Source of the DNA: Siphonodentalium dalli
Lineage: Eukaryota; Mollusca; Scaphopoda; Gadilida; Siphonodentaliidae
Assembly (NCBI GenBank): GCA_032622095.1
Contig: CP136064.1
Span: 187,038,209 to 187,102,208 of the forward strand
DNA length: 64,000 bases
Direction of reading: 5' to 3'
The position numbers and the translations under genes are program-made. This document shows, one piece after another, positions 1 through 11,670 of the stretch (positions are counted from its first letter, which is position 1; every line of letters starts with the position of its first letter). Below the pieces are notes generated by a model. The model was not told the DNA's origin. It saw nothing but the letters and a program-made list of their open reading frames with translations, and made no database searches.

Positions 1-696
1 TGTAACTGATACAGCTAATGGAACTGCCTGAACATTCGGCCGACCTGTGATGCAACGAACAGGCCTGCATGGTTTCAAAATTATGTGGAACTTATTTATC
101 GTTCGTCTGGTGGGTGCTTAGGTAACCCATACCGTATGTTAGCAGAAAAGTTACACAAACTGTTATTTATAATCACGGCAACTGGCATTATTAATCACCT
201 ATGGGCATGCGCAATAATTGTTGAATGTCTCAAATTAAGGTGAGAATCAGTTGTCGTGAAATCTGATTAGAATTAGAATCACGATTGTAAAGTGATGTGA
301 AACACTCGGGCAGGGTGATCAAATAGAATTGAAGAATAATCTTGGTCAAAGTAGGCACTGTGACAAATACTATATCAAAAATGACAACACCCAGGCACTC
401 AGAGACACCAACTAAATGCAGAGACTCTTGATGACGAATCCTAGTTTGTTAGTCTGTCACTGCGAGATGCGTCCCGAATCAAGAAGTCAAAATTTAAAAT
501 GAGCGTAGTTCAAACGATATTTTCTATGGAGCGGAATCGTTGATATGCGTGATATTTTCAGCTATGTGAGCAGAATGCTAAATTCCCTTGTGAGACATAG
601 CACCCGCATACTAACTTATCAGTTTCACGCACACGATTAAGTCCATAATATGTGTAGGTTATTCTCATAAAAGTGGCCTAATCGCTGAATAATTGC
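1..696. other. AT-rich stretch without recognisable gene
   Basis: I see no coding frame with recognisable protein features, no terminal repeats and no tandem structure before the Transib-like element starts at 702. It is plain intergenic or intronic sequence. The HEATR6 gene further right is transcribed leftwards and its remaining 3' exons must lie left of 15938, so this could still be intron, but no exon was found. Confidence 0.6.
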
Positions 697-701
697 ACCA
701 T

Positions 702-3700
702 CACAGTGGATCAACGGACACGAACCAAAACCGGAAGTCGAAGATTTCGAGGTGGAGAAATAAACGCTTGGATAGAATATCTGACCAACTGAAGGTGAGT
801 GAATATTTCTTCGCTAATGTTCGGACACCGACGATCAATTTAAGTCGGTTGTCATTGTTCGATCGCGGAAAAAATGTCATTTAATCATCGCCGCGAGACG
901 ATTTCTTCCCCAAAATATCCATGAAAATCATACTTTTCACATTCATCGCAGACAGCTGTCGCAACAACCTATATACCGGTCGAAAGGCCCGTTTTCCCCC
1001 CACAAATGCATATTTTGAGTATTTTCACGGACTGTCTCAAAATTCCAAATTTCATCTTTTGATGCAAGTACCCACCTCGAAAATACTGTCCGGTTAGTCC
1101 TGTACACCCCGGAATTTAGTTGCAATCCACCAGACCCGGCGGACAGTTTTTGTTGTTCAATCAAGAGTCGAAATGGATTAGTTGGTTGGCTGCCTTTCGT
1201 TAACAGTGGCACGTTTTTGGGCAACTGCTTTTCTGTTGCAACTATAGTATACTGATCAAGTTTAGTTACCGAGTACAGTTTGCAATTTGTTCTCATATAT
1301 TCGTTCAGATCGTGTAAGGTCATTAACCAAAGAATCATTTATGGAAATATTGTTAGAACAAGAATATTACAATACCCTCCATGACCAAGGCCGGTAGCAA
1401 CAGGATTGTTTTGATGGTGGGGGGTGTAGATGTATTTTCCAATAGTTTGATATTTCAGCCAGTATATAGCGTGAAATTTGATACTTAAAAAACAATTAAA
1501 ATTCGATTAATTTCAGAAAAAAACAAATCGGGACCCATGGCTGTTCTTTTTCATTATGGCCACTTTCGGGACCCACCACCCGAGTTTTAATTACGATTGT
1601 ATAAAGTTTTAACTTCGTTTTCGGGTATATGCAGATGTTTATTTCCATTTCTATGAGAGGCCAAATTCACATTTCATATTTAATTGCAGTTAAGCAATAG
1701 CACTTAAGCATAATTATTTGCGATTAAGCGCAATTCATGGTTATACTGTATGTAACTATGTACCCCTGGTGAATAAATAGGTGTATCTATAACTAAACCT
1801 GAACTCATATTGACATATCACCTCCTTGTTTTCATTGCTTTGGATAGTTGGGATTGTGAACTAGCCTAAATTCTTTATCAAAATGGGTGACTCGCGACAG
1901 TATTACCTTCTGTTTTAGTCGAGTCGAGGAACCAATCCATCAAAGCTCAAGTGTGATCAGATATCGATTATTGAAGTTTGTTATTTCAATTGATTGCTGC
2001 ACAGAAACACGCCGTGAAAAGGGTGGTTTCGGTCAAAATTGCGGATGAAGATGGATAACTCTAAAACAAGTGGTAATACGGTAAAATTTCGTGATACTTT
2101 AGTAATTATACGGCCATATTTTGTTGAACAAAATGTTTATAAATCACACGTTTTTGGGAAATTTGATACCATAGTTGAGGTGGTCAGCATTATTTTTTGC
2201 AGTTAATCGATTCTGATAACTAAAGCTTATATTGAAGAAATATTGTTGTTGTTGTTGTTGTATCTTTATAATATGGGTCTTTCTGATCGGATTGAGGACC
2301 TTTAGTTTAAATTAGCCAAATGCAGATACACCCGGTCATGCTAATAGTTAGGTTATATGGGTAGTTACACTTACTCTCAAGCAACTCATAGCGCTTAATC
2401 GCAATTAATTGCACTTAAGCGCCATTCATTTCAATTATGCGCACATGCCATATGTGTGCTTAACGCGATATGTGGTATATGCGCTTAAGCGCAATTCATT
2501 ATTAAATGTGAATTTGACCTCCCATACAGTTATTTTTTTGTCTATATATATGAACGAGTACGGTCTGTCTGCATGTCTTCTGTCCGCTTAAATTTGAATA
2601 TATACGCGACCATTTGCGTTAAAAACTTCCCAACCAAATTATCCAGTGTGTGAATCAATGTGGAAACAATTAATTATGGCGCGATTTGAATACAACAGGA
2701 CAAAAATCACGTGCCTATATATTTACAAAAGTAACTTGCACCTGGTTCCACATTCAGTTGTACGCTATAGATTGGAATTTTACCCGCCGCTATATACATG
2801 TAGGAAACACAACACTTCTACATTAATGGACAGCCAAGGTGGGATTAAGAATACAACAACTCGAAAGAACACTGGAGTTTTCATGATGATGTTTCTATTC
2901 TCTATATCAACCGAGAATACCAATATTTGTATAGTATTGTATAGTATAGTATTTTATTATAAATAATTTTTAAATTTTTTATTTTCAATAATTTTATTTT
3001 CAAACATTCATTCGGGTGTTGTAAAATCCCATCGTCGATTGCCTCAGCGAAGCCGCAAGCCTTTGCCTCACAGTGGTTACATATATGAAGGCAGGCATGC
3101 GATCCTCTCGCCAGTATAGCACCTGGAATTATAAAATAATATCGCTTAGTGGACTTGAACTTAAGCTAATATTAGTAACATATATAGCTGTACAACCCGC
3201 CGACTGTATGTTTTAGTCCCCTCCTCATTATTGTTTTAACCATTGCTGAATATTGAAAACAATAATTTTCTAAGTCGAAAAATGTCATATAACTCCACAC
3301 AAAAAGGTCTGACATATTTCATAATCATATATGTACGCATGTTCCCATGGTACTAAATATATATATGCCAAGCCAAAAAAACAAATGACCGCAAAACTTA
3401 GGAATAAAAACTCGGAAAATTGCATCCACGAAAGGACGAGCAAGCTGCTTCCTGTATAACCCCACAAGTTGTGGGCCACAACTCGTTGCGAGTGTATAAT
3501 CAAATATAAAGGGTAAAAATCGGCACACCGCTGCATTTTTCTGAAAAAAGTTGGATGTAAATAATTTTTTTTTATGTCGGCCTGCCGAGAGTGATGACAA
3601 GTCGGAGTTAACAATATGACATACATCAAAAGTTATATGTTTACCAAACATGTACTTCGTAGTTGGATTTCAGTTACAGGTTAAAGTTCAGTTATATATA

Positions 3701-4355
3701 TAATTCACCGCCTGGATGTTATGTTGTACCAGGAGACATATACAACAATATGAACACACAGAACCATTGTGGCCACGCAAAAGTAAAATGAAACGCCCAT
3801 CATCTGCGGCAAAATTGCGTTTTCGACCAGAAATTGAAGATGGCAGACCTCAGCAAAATCACGACTAAGCGGACAGATTTTTTACAACTAATGATTAAAT
3901 TTTTCGGGACTAACCGGACAGTATTTTCGAGGTGGGTACCTACATCAAAAGATGAAATTTGGAATTTTGAGACAGTCCGTGAAAATACTCAAAATATGCA
4001 TTTGTGGGGGGGAAACAGGCATTTCGATCGGTGTATAGGTTGTTGCGACAGTTGTCTGCGATGAATGTGAAAAGTATGATTTTCTGGGATATTTTGGGGA
4101 AGAAATCGTCTCGCGGCGATGATTAAATGACATTTTTTCCGCGATCGAACAATGACAACCGACTTAAATTGATCGTCGGTGTCCGAACATTAGCGATGAA
4201 ATATTCACTCACCTTCAGTTGGTCAGATATGCTATCCAAGCGTTTATTTTCCCAAAAAACCGTCAAAAAATGTCAACAAATATTTGTCGACAGATATTTC
4301 TCCACCTCGAAATCTACGACTTCCGGTTTTGGTTCGTGTCCGTTGATCCACTGTG
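702..4355. mobile_element. Transib/RAG-like long-TIR DNA transposon, non-autonomous
   Basis: The two ends are near-identical inverted repeats, 702-1101 and 3907-4355. The right arm is longer by an insertion of about 50 bp near 4246-4300. Both termini begin CACAGTGGATCAACGGACAC. The element is flanked on both sides by ACCAT (697-701 and 4356-4360), a 5-bp target duplication. Five-bp duplications and CAC-type termini are known features of the Transib superfamily, the relatives of RAG1. CACAGTG is also the exact heptamer of V(D)J recombination signals, and 15 bp further in both ends read ACCAAAACC, one base from the RSS nonamer ACAAAAACC. The frames at 943-1338 (minus) and 3834-4064 (plus) are only the arms read through. 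I recognise no transposase inside, so the copy is probably mobilised in trans or dead. Superfamily assignment is inference; the inverted repeat and duplication are direct. Confidence 0.75.
1651..2523. mobile_element. MITE nested in the Transib-like element
   Basis: The ends at about 1655-1740 and 2395-2523 are inverted and related (GAGAGGCCAAATTCACATTT against GGGAGGTCAAATTCACATTT on the other strand). Both continue into repeated TTAAGCGCAATT-like subterminal motifs. The interior (about 1900-2310) is a diverged copy of 9620-10015, sharing for example GATGAAGATGGATAA and TTGATTCTGATAAC-type segments. No target duplication is clear, so borders are approximate. Confidence 0.45.
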
Positions 4356-4423
4356 ACCATGGCGATCACCCCAAAATCGAACAGATTTGAAGGCCCGAAA
4401 CTCTAAAGACTGGTCTCAACCAG

Positions 4424-6580
4424 GGATGGGGTAATTGTAATTTGTAATTGTAATTGACTGTAATTGGGTCAAAATCTCAAAAGTGCACATTTTGGAGTTC
4501 CATTTTGTGAAATTTAGAACATTCATAGGGAGAGTGTTTATTCATTTAATATGGAAGGTGAGTCCACAGGGGACATCCTACGTGTCTCAGCAGAGCTGGA
4601 TTCAAGATCCCGTTGCCATAGCAACGCATTGTTCTCTTTGGTGCTTTTCTGCTTGTCATTCCTGTTACTAACAAAAATAGATCCAGTTAACTATCAAATA
4701 CATACTATTGAAGCCCATATTATGACCACTGCATAAACAAAATTACCCAAACATAATATAAAGCATACAATGGAATATCCCAACATATAAATAACTTTTA
4801 CATCATTCTAATGCTCATTCCATGTAAAACCCCAAAAAATATTGCTTGCTTCCTCCTGTAGATTCTAAAAAAATTATACCTCATTTATTAATGATATGTT
4901 AGAATGTTTGCTGTGTCCAGACTAAACAACATGATCAGTATTGTTTTTGAACTATTTTTGTAGATATTTTTTGCAAAACTATATGTACATGGTAACAGGA
5001 ATGACTTGCCGGTAACATGAATGACACAACGGTAACAGTAATGACACTCTAGATATCAGTATCTGTATGTTTAATATATTCTAAGCAGCTAGCATTACAC
5101 TACAGCAAGAATAGCAGAATTAATTCCATTACACCATAAATAACAAATATGCTGATGAAGATTGATGGCGAAAATTTTGTTTCCAATGACAATATGCTAC
5201 ATGTAGTGGTGATAGGTGCAAGCAAGATTTTGTGTCCTATCCATTTAACCCAACCAATGTACCCACTTATTCGGTCCAAGTAATGTGCACAGCACCCAAA
5301 CCGTTCCTTGAAAATATTTAACTTTGGCTATCCATCCAACCTTAGACAAATATACTACTAGTAGCCCACTTGTCCAGCTAAATGTTCTGAAGTTATGAAA
5401 ATTAATGTTGAATGAACTTGCATCAATATCACGAGGTCCGTTCGCAATGCCACCCATATAATGTAGGTACGAAAACTCGGGCAACACCCAATCCCAAGAT
5501 TGCAACCCAACACAGATATCCTACCTGACAATGTAAATTGTGTACACACCACAGAAAATACAGATTTGATAATGTTTGCTGTTCTTATTTTAGAAATCCT
5601 ATCAACTGATATATGTTTGTCATTCCTGTTACTATTAGTCATATCTGTTACTTTTTATTGGTTCAAGTAACAGGGATGACAGTAACAGGAATGACATTTT
5701 TATTTTTGATGAGATTTTTCAGTTTGAAATAACCAGAGAGATAAATCCATTTTATTTTAGTTTTAAAGAACTTTTGTAAAGTAAACTAAAAAAATAAAGC
5801 GAATACTGATTTAATTATATTTTCTTGCTATATCGTGGTAACAGGAATGACACCGAATTAACATACTCCCTAAAAGTAACAACTTAATCGCTTCAGCATC
5901 GAAAAACAGCTTCTTAAATGCATACATGTTTACTTTCACATACATTGCCATCACATGTCCTATCACTTAGGCTCAAATAGCCATCTATGTCCGCATCCTC
6001 ATAACTGCTAACTGCAGTTTTTGTTATATGGTAACAGGAATGACATAAAAAGTGTTACACGCAGAAACAGCTGAAATTCAGAAACACCTTTTATATACTG
6101 GATATAATTACACGTTCAGAATAATTATCTAGTTTTATGTATACTTTTTAGAGAAAATTATATCAATTACATTTGGTAGTTTTTAAAGAAATTATACTCA
6201 AAATTTGGAAATCCCATCTGTTACATGGCATTTTTACAGGTATTGCAATGTTTGGAAGGCTGGAGCAAGAATAATATAATGATTATAATAAAAGGCGTGC
6301 ATTTTAAAATCTCAATGTAACCTCAGCTATCAATAAAAATAGAAATATAACCACAGCTAAGCACTGTTTTAATTTTCTACCAATGATTAGGGGTGTTACG
6401 TGAAAATTGTCACTTTTGAGATTTTGACCCAATTAATTAATTACATTTTTTCAAGTAATTGCATGTAATTGGTAATTGAGTTTATTCTCAATTACATGTA
6501 ATTGCAATTGTAATTGGTTATGATGTAATTGTAATTGTAATTAGGGTCTAATTTCAATTACTTCAAAATCACAGGTACTT
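4424..6580. mobile_element. TIR element with AATTGTAATTG ends (hAT-like)
   Basis: The left end (from about 4424, CAGGGATGGGGTAATTG followed by AATTGTAATTG repeats) is inverted at about 6400-6560. Inner arms match well: GGGTCAAAATCTCAAAAGTG near 4464 is complemented at 6400-6435. The CAGGGATGGGG start suggests hAT. The right terminus is degenerate and I find no clean 8-bp duplication. The interior contains ten copies of a GTAACAGGAATGAC motif on both strands and no transposase. A BED-finger frame follows at 6779, so the real right border may lie further right. Confidence 0.55.
4655..6044. repeat. Ten dispersed copies of GTAACAGGAATGAC on both strands
   Basis: Plus-strand copies start at 4992, 5012, 5032, 5667, 5682, 5838 and 6031. 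Minus-strand copies (GTCATTCCTGTTAC) lie at 4655, 5619 and, diverged, 5638. The first three plus copies are spaced exactly 20 bp. All fall inside the AATTGTAATTG-ended element, and the sequence around them is unrelated, so this is a selected or amplified short motif rather than remains of a long tandem repeat. Clustered short motifs near transposon ends are often transposase-binding sites; that role is inference here. Confidence 0.7.
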
Positions 6581-6778
6581 GTTCTTCTCAAAGTTCTCTT
6601 TCATGATTCATCCAATTATTTCATCCAAACTTCAAAGTATAAGACTGGTGACTGGCTATCACTATGTTGTCACAACACTCAAGTTTCTATCAACTGTGTC
6701 TCAATTGTGAATTCTGTTGACACCTGCTGTTTGTTTGCTTAAGCATTGGTTAACCTTTGATGCTTGTTTTGATAAATA

Positions 6779-6931
6779 ATGTTATCAACATGTCTACAAA
6801 AAATCTGGCAGCATTTTGATCTGCTGAAAGACACATCGGGTCCTATGAAAGCAAAGTGCAAACTTTGCCCAACTACAATCTCCTGTTCCAACAACACCTT
6901 GAATACCCAGGCGGGATACGAAGGGAGGTGA
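6779..6931 (+). pseudogene. BED zinc-finger fragment of a hAT-type transposase
   Basis: An ATG at 6779 opens a 50-codon frame that stops with TGA at 6929-6931. Residues 9-14 read IWQHFD and residues 25-29 read CKLC within KAKCKLCPTT. This matches the start of a BED zinc finger, the DNA-binding domain of hAT transposases and ZBED proteins: W..F aromatic pair followed by CxxC. The His pair expected about 20 residues later is missing, because the sequence diverges after SNNTLNTQ and ends. It is therefore a truncated remnant. It lies just right of the AATTGTAATTG element and could be the start of that element's lost transposase. The frame is too short to prove expression. Confidence 0.55.
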
Positions 6932-7399
6932 GAATGGAGGCGAATTAAATCTGAGTCATGAGCAGTTCCTGATTGTGGCACATGGGGTGACCTGACATAA
7001 TCATGGGGACCTCCGTGGTTAGCTTGTATTAATGGTCATTATGGACAACACAGTGAGGCGAGTTCGCACCCCGCCGGCGGTGTGCTGTTGCATACCTGGT
7101 ACACTATTGAAATCGCATGACAGGGTCCAACCCCTGAGCAAGGTCGCATGCACTTCAGCGTCCCCCCAGAAGTCACCACAAGTCAGCCTTGTCATATCTG
7201 TGAGAGGCACAGGATTGGATCCTTCTAGGGCAGTGCCCGCAATGGCTGCAGCCGGTTCAGTGGTAGGCTAGTACAAATAACGGAGGTAATATTGTACAAA
7301 ACAATCAGTCGAATGATTGTGACAAGTAACAATGAGGTAGCCACGGCAAGAAATGGTTCTGAAAAACCGGTATGTGCCGCGATAGAATGAACCTGGATT

Positions 7400-8372
7400 G
7401 ACCGAGGCAGGACAAGCGGTAGCTGCTGCATAACATCCATTGCTGCTCTTCTCTGCGAATGTTGTGGAAGCCGCGACTACAAATAGAGGAGGCATGACCA
7501 CTAACAGACTCCGACCAATAAGTAGGAGGCATGTCCATTAACCAACTCAACTCCATGTTGATGGAGGAAGCAGGAGAAGGTGCCACGTTTTCTCATCCTT
7601 CTTTTTCTTTGCTGTTAGTATTGTGCTAGTAATGCATGAAAAATGGTGCGCAATTGTTATCCTAAGATCGAAGGACTGACCCATCCGAAATAATCCTCTT
7701 GGAAGGCACTCTCGGATGGGCATGGCGAACTCGGACACGCATCAAACGCTGCCGAATCCAGGGGATGTAGTGACAGTACGTCCTCGTCTCCGTACAGCAC
7801 CGTCCGTCCAGGAGATGGAGAAAAGGGGCATGTATCCCGACCAGGTCACCTGGTGTGACGAGGCACAAATTCCGGAGCCTCGGAAAGAAAACTGTAAGTC
7901 TGTAAGTTCTGGCCTAGGAGCCGAAAAAAGGCCAGAATCCATACAAATCAAGGCCACACTGGTGGATAAAAGAACATAGGTGAATAAGAGGGATACATGC
8001 CCGCCCCAAACCGGGAGGGACGGATGCCGGAAAAGACTTGACAGGAGGACAGGTCGGAACCCGTGCGATAAAATCCCCTGGAATGGAAGCAGCGGCAGGT
8101 GACACATTGAACTGCGAGGCAGGCAATGTGTCGATAGCACCGGGGCTTACGAGCTTTGACGGACCACCGATGTTGTGGTAGCTATGGCAAGTGGTCGACT
8201 TGTGCAGCGATGGAAGGAACCCGGACACACCAGAGGCAGGACCAGCGGTAGCTGCGACTGAACGACCATCGCTGCCCTTCTCTGCGGAGGCCGCGACCCA
8301 GAGGGAGGAGGCATGTCCAGTAACCGACTCAAACTCCATGTTGATGGAGGAAGCAGGAGAAGGTGCCACGTC
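7400..8372 (+). repeat. Direct repeat pair (7400-7592 and 8223-8372)
   Basis: Both copies run through GGTAGCTGC, GAGGAGGCATGTCCA and CAACTCCATGTTGATGGAGG and end in GCAGGAGAAGGTGCCACGT. The first copy has extra sequence in the middle. The copies are about 0.8 kb apart. The intervening DNA is unusually GC-rich for this window and has several overlapping open frames on both strands, none with a recognisable domain. It may be interior of an unrecognised element; no function is assigned. Confidence 0.55.
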
Positions 8373-8374
8373 AG

Positions 8375-8733
8375 TAGAGGTGCCACGATTATTGATCTCG
8401 ATAATCGATCGTCAATAAGAGATTATAATCGATGAATCGTACCTAATAGCAATAACAGTGGAAGTATTCCATAATATTTTTATGTGAATAATGTGTACCA
8501 GAAAATACCAGTAATGACTAATGAGCACAATGTTTTACAAATATCTTTGCACGATCAAAGGTTGTTAACCCGTCAGTTATAGAATAATCAGTAAAACAAA
8601 CAGGGTATCAAATTATACCCGGCACTTTCCGACGTCCAAAATAAAGAACTCGGATTAATCTCCGCCGAAAATGGTAATCGATTATCGGCTGTATCAACGG
8701 TCATCGATTATACGAGTAATCGTGGCACCCCTA
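8375..8733. mobile_element. hAT-like MITE, 359 bp
   Basis: Ends are TAGAGGTGCCACGATTA and, inverted, TAATCGTGGCACCCCTA. Arms continue with ATCGATTAT-type inverted motifs. Flanks are CACGTCAG (8367-8374) and CCCGTCAG (8734-8741), matching at seven of eight bases. An 8-bp duplication plus a short TIR is the hAT hallmark. There is no coding capacity. It is inserted at the end of the second direct repeat (8223-8372). Confidence 0.75.
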
Positions 8734-8741
8734 CCCGTCAG

Positions 8742-9529
8742 AGGGAAAAAAACATTACAAAGTTTTCATCATAAAAGCATTGAGTCTTATGTGCAATGTA
8801 GAGAGAAGACTCAGAAGAGGCAAGCCACACTTTGGCTATTTTATCTGGCAACCGGGAGTAAAAATATTGTAAAATATTAATTCCAATTCGTTTTGATAGG
8901 AATTTTCAGTGACCAAACTGGAGCTTAGTGTAGACGCCAACACCATATTGCAACCGGTGCAGGGTAAAAAAATCCCGACGAGAACCCGAATGACTCGAAT
9001 GAGCATGAAGCTCCAACAAAAAAAGGCATTGTTTTTTGCATGACATTTGTTCTGAGAGATTCACATAAACAAAACAAAATTGGTTTATTTTGTATTGAAA
9101 TTATCCATCCACGGAGCACTTTCATCGACAAGACAGTATTGTAGAATAAAGGAAAATTGGAAGCACGTTTTATTGCACGATATTAAGAAATGGAGCGGTG
9201 TCATTCGCAATATCGTAAAGAAATCGTTCATTAAAAATGAACAGATGAAATATGCGACTTATCTTGCGAACTAGAAGAAATAAAATGTCGGTAGACCTCA
9301 TGTCCGCCTCTAAGCGTCGGCTTGATACGACCGTTGTTTGCGCATAAAAACCTGTCTTTAGTGCTAGTAAACCTACATACCAAATTTAATTTCATTCAGT
9401 ACACATTTACTAAAGTTATCATCTGGAAACCTCAAATTGGCAAAAATTCTAAGTAAACGAGAGGCCGATCACGATCGGCAGATGTTTAACCCATACCTTG
9501 GCGATAACGATTAGCTATTTTCATAAATC
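8742..9529. other. No recognisable gene; fragment of a dispersed repeat
   Basis: No supported coding sequence. The stretch 9350-9450 (CATACCAAATTTAATTTCATTCAG, then TAAAGTTATCATC) is a piece of the dispersed repeat seen more fully at 14510-15200. The rest is unique AT-rich DNA. Confidence 0.5.
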
Positions 9530-10015
9530 CTTACACCAACCTTTTCAACAATTCACAACTTACTATTAAAGCTACTCGATCCGATTAAGCACTCATCAGT
9601 TAATTTTTATTTGGCTTCGGGGGTAAAAAATATTTTATTCAAATCGAGGAACCCATTCCTCAAAGCTCAGAGTAAGCAGATATCAATTTTTTAAATCTAT
9701 TATCTTTAACCACCTGGAATATTTAGTGGCCGTATGAATGTTGATGAAGATGGATAAATCTAAAATCAAGTGTATTTTTTGTGTCAGATAAATGACAAAG
9801 TAGCAAAATTTCATTGTACAAAATGTTGATAAACAACAGATTTTGGGCAATTTTATACTATAGTGGACTGTGGTTAGCATTATTTTTGGGCAATTAATTG
9901 ATTCTGATAACAGAAGCGGAATTTAAAAAAAACTGTTTGTTGTTGGAATCTGATGATATGGGGACCATCAAATGGATTGAGTACCTTTAAGTTCACAAGT
10001 GGCAAAAGACTAATT
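9530..10015. repeat. Dispersed repeat related to 1900-2310
   Basis: This segment aligns by eye with the interior of the MITE at 1651-2523: shared stretches include GAGGAACCCATTC/CAAAGCTCA, GATGAAGATGGATAA, TTAGCATTATTTTT and ATTGATTCTGATAAC. The GGCTTCGGGGGTAAAAAATATT part is also similar to 29820-29845. Three diverged family members are therefore present in the window. No coding potential. Confidence 0.6.
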
Positions 10016-10929
10016 GGGCACCTTCCATATGAACATGGATATGGCATTTGATTCCAACCTATTGAGTCAGTTTAAAATAGATATATAGTCTTATAGAGCT
10101 CAGTCCATAGTCAGGCAGAATAACCATACATAACAGTTCAAGATAAACTATTTAAAATTTTTCGTAAAATATGATTGATAATGATTGGATATAACATACT
10201 TTAATGCATAATTATGAGATAACTAGAGGTCACCAGGGATATGAGATTGAAGATATTAGATTTATTACATTGGATAGCATACTGTATGTCTATGGAATGG
10301 GTGGGTTAATTTTGTTAATATTTTTAAAATAAGCAATTAAACCAAATGAACCTCTCTGTACAGGTTAGGGGTGTGTTATCATAAACTATGACTTGAAATA
10401 TAATATAATCAATGACAAATATTTGAGTTATTAAATGAGATAGCAAGGGGTTGATCTTAATCACACTAATGAACTGATCAAAATAGTCTATAAATGCATG
10501 TATATGGATTTAGAAGCCCACACAATAAGTCAGTCTCAAGAATACAAGCAACATAATTATTATCCTGCACCCCAAATGCAATAGAGGGAATTTCAAAATA
10601 AGACATTTCCTCTAATGTTTTTAGAAATCCTTACTGAACCTGGCTCAAAGTGAAAGATATAATTTAATATCTGCATATCAGATATCATGTGTCAATGGAA
10701 TGGGTTAATATTAATCCCAAAACCCATGCAAGACCAGAGAGCTATGATGGAGTTGATAAATCCTGAGAAGTCACTGTCCACACACTATGGAAATGCAATA
10801 AACAACAAGATAGCTATTAAAGTGCAGCAGTGAGTATCAGATTTCATTACCAGGTATCAATAATAGAGATTATCTCTAGTCTCTCTTACTAATACCACAA
10901 TTGTAAGCTGCTACAGTTATATAGTGTAA

Positions 10930-11424
10930 GCAAATCTCAAATCTGTTCAATTCTTAGTTAAAAGGGGCCATAATTCTGGTATAAAAAACAGGATCTGACC
11001 CATATTCAAACTCGATCTGTATTTTGAGTTGATAAACTCGCATACCAAATTTGGTTCTTATCAGTTGAAAAATGGTTGATTTATCAAAATATGCAGAAAT
11101 TCTATATCAAAGGGCCATAACTCCTTTAAAAAATATCGGATCAATCCCATATTCAAACTCGATCTGTATTTTGGTCCGAGAAACTTGCATACCAAATTTG
11201 ATTCTGATCAGATAAAATTGTTTTGAGTTATGGTAGCATGCATGAATTCTAAGTCGAAAAAGGGCCATAACTCCGTAAAAAAAACTCGGAACGAACCCAT
11301 ATTCGAACTCGATCTGTATTTGGTGCTGAGAAATTCATATACAAAATTTGGTTCCGATCAGATATAAAATGTTCGAGTTATCGCACCATGCGTAAAGTGT
11401 CTACAGACAGACAGACAGACAGCC

Positions 11425-11460
<36 letters not shown>

Positions 11461-11545
11461 GGACGGAAGGACTAACGACGAGTGGTCAATCCGGACAACG
11501 ACACTATGTTTACCATACTATGGTATGGGTAAACATAATGAAAGT
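10930..11545. repeat. Dispersed 'gggccataactc' repeat ending in (AGAC)n
   Basis: Three imperfect sub-repeats of about 165-170 bp each contain GGGCCATAACTCC, 'cccatattcaaactcgatctg' type segments and a 'accaaatttggttctgatcag' type segment. They end in an (AGAC)n microsatellite at 11402-11460 and then ACGGAAGG. The same repeat type recurs at 14510-15200 and 46990-47480. Repeats of this kind are common in molluscan genomes (general knowledge). 10016-10930 before it holds nothing I can identify. Confidence 0.6.
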
Positions 11546-11670
11546 GTCAATGACACTGTAGCTCAACTTGGAAAGGGAATAATTTAATGTATTACAGTCA
11601 ATGGAGCCATTAGGAATGTGGAAAGTTGAATATCTAATACATGTTTATAGACATGAAGAGAAAAGTAAAA

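Noticed and set aside
943-1338. 131-codon minus-strand frame, with a related frame at 3834-4064 on the plus strand
   Set aside because: Both are the two inverted arms of the same transposon read in corresponding frames. Similarity comes from the arm duplication, not from coding selection.
3285-3651. Two overlapping minus-strand frames of 108 and 114 codons
   Set aside because: No recognisable domain, overlapping in different frames inside the Transib-like element; no transposase motifs.
4424-4443. Exact hAT left border with an 8-bp duplication
   Set aside because: The expected partner at the right end is degenerate, so the border and duplication could not be fixed.
7225-8386. Many overlapping open frames of 60-150 codons on both strands
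   Set aside because: GC-rich direct-repeat region; the frames are Ser/Pro-rich, overlap each other on both strands and show no domain.
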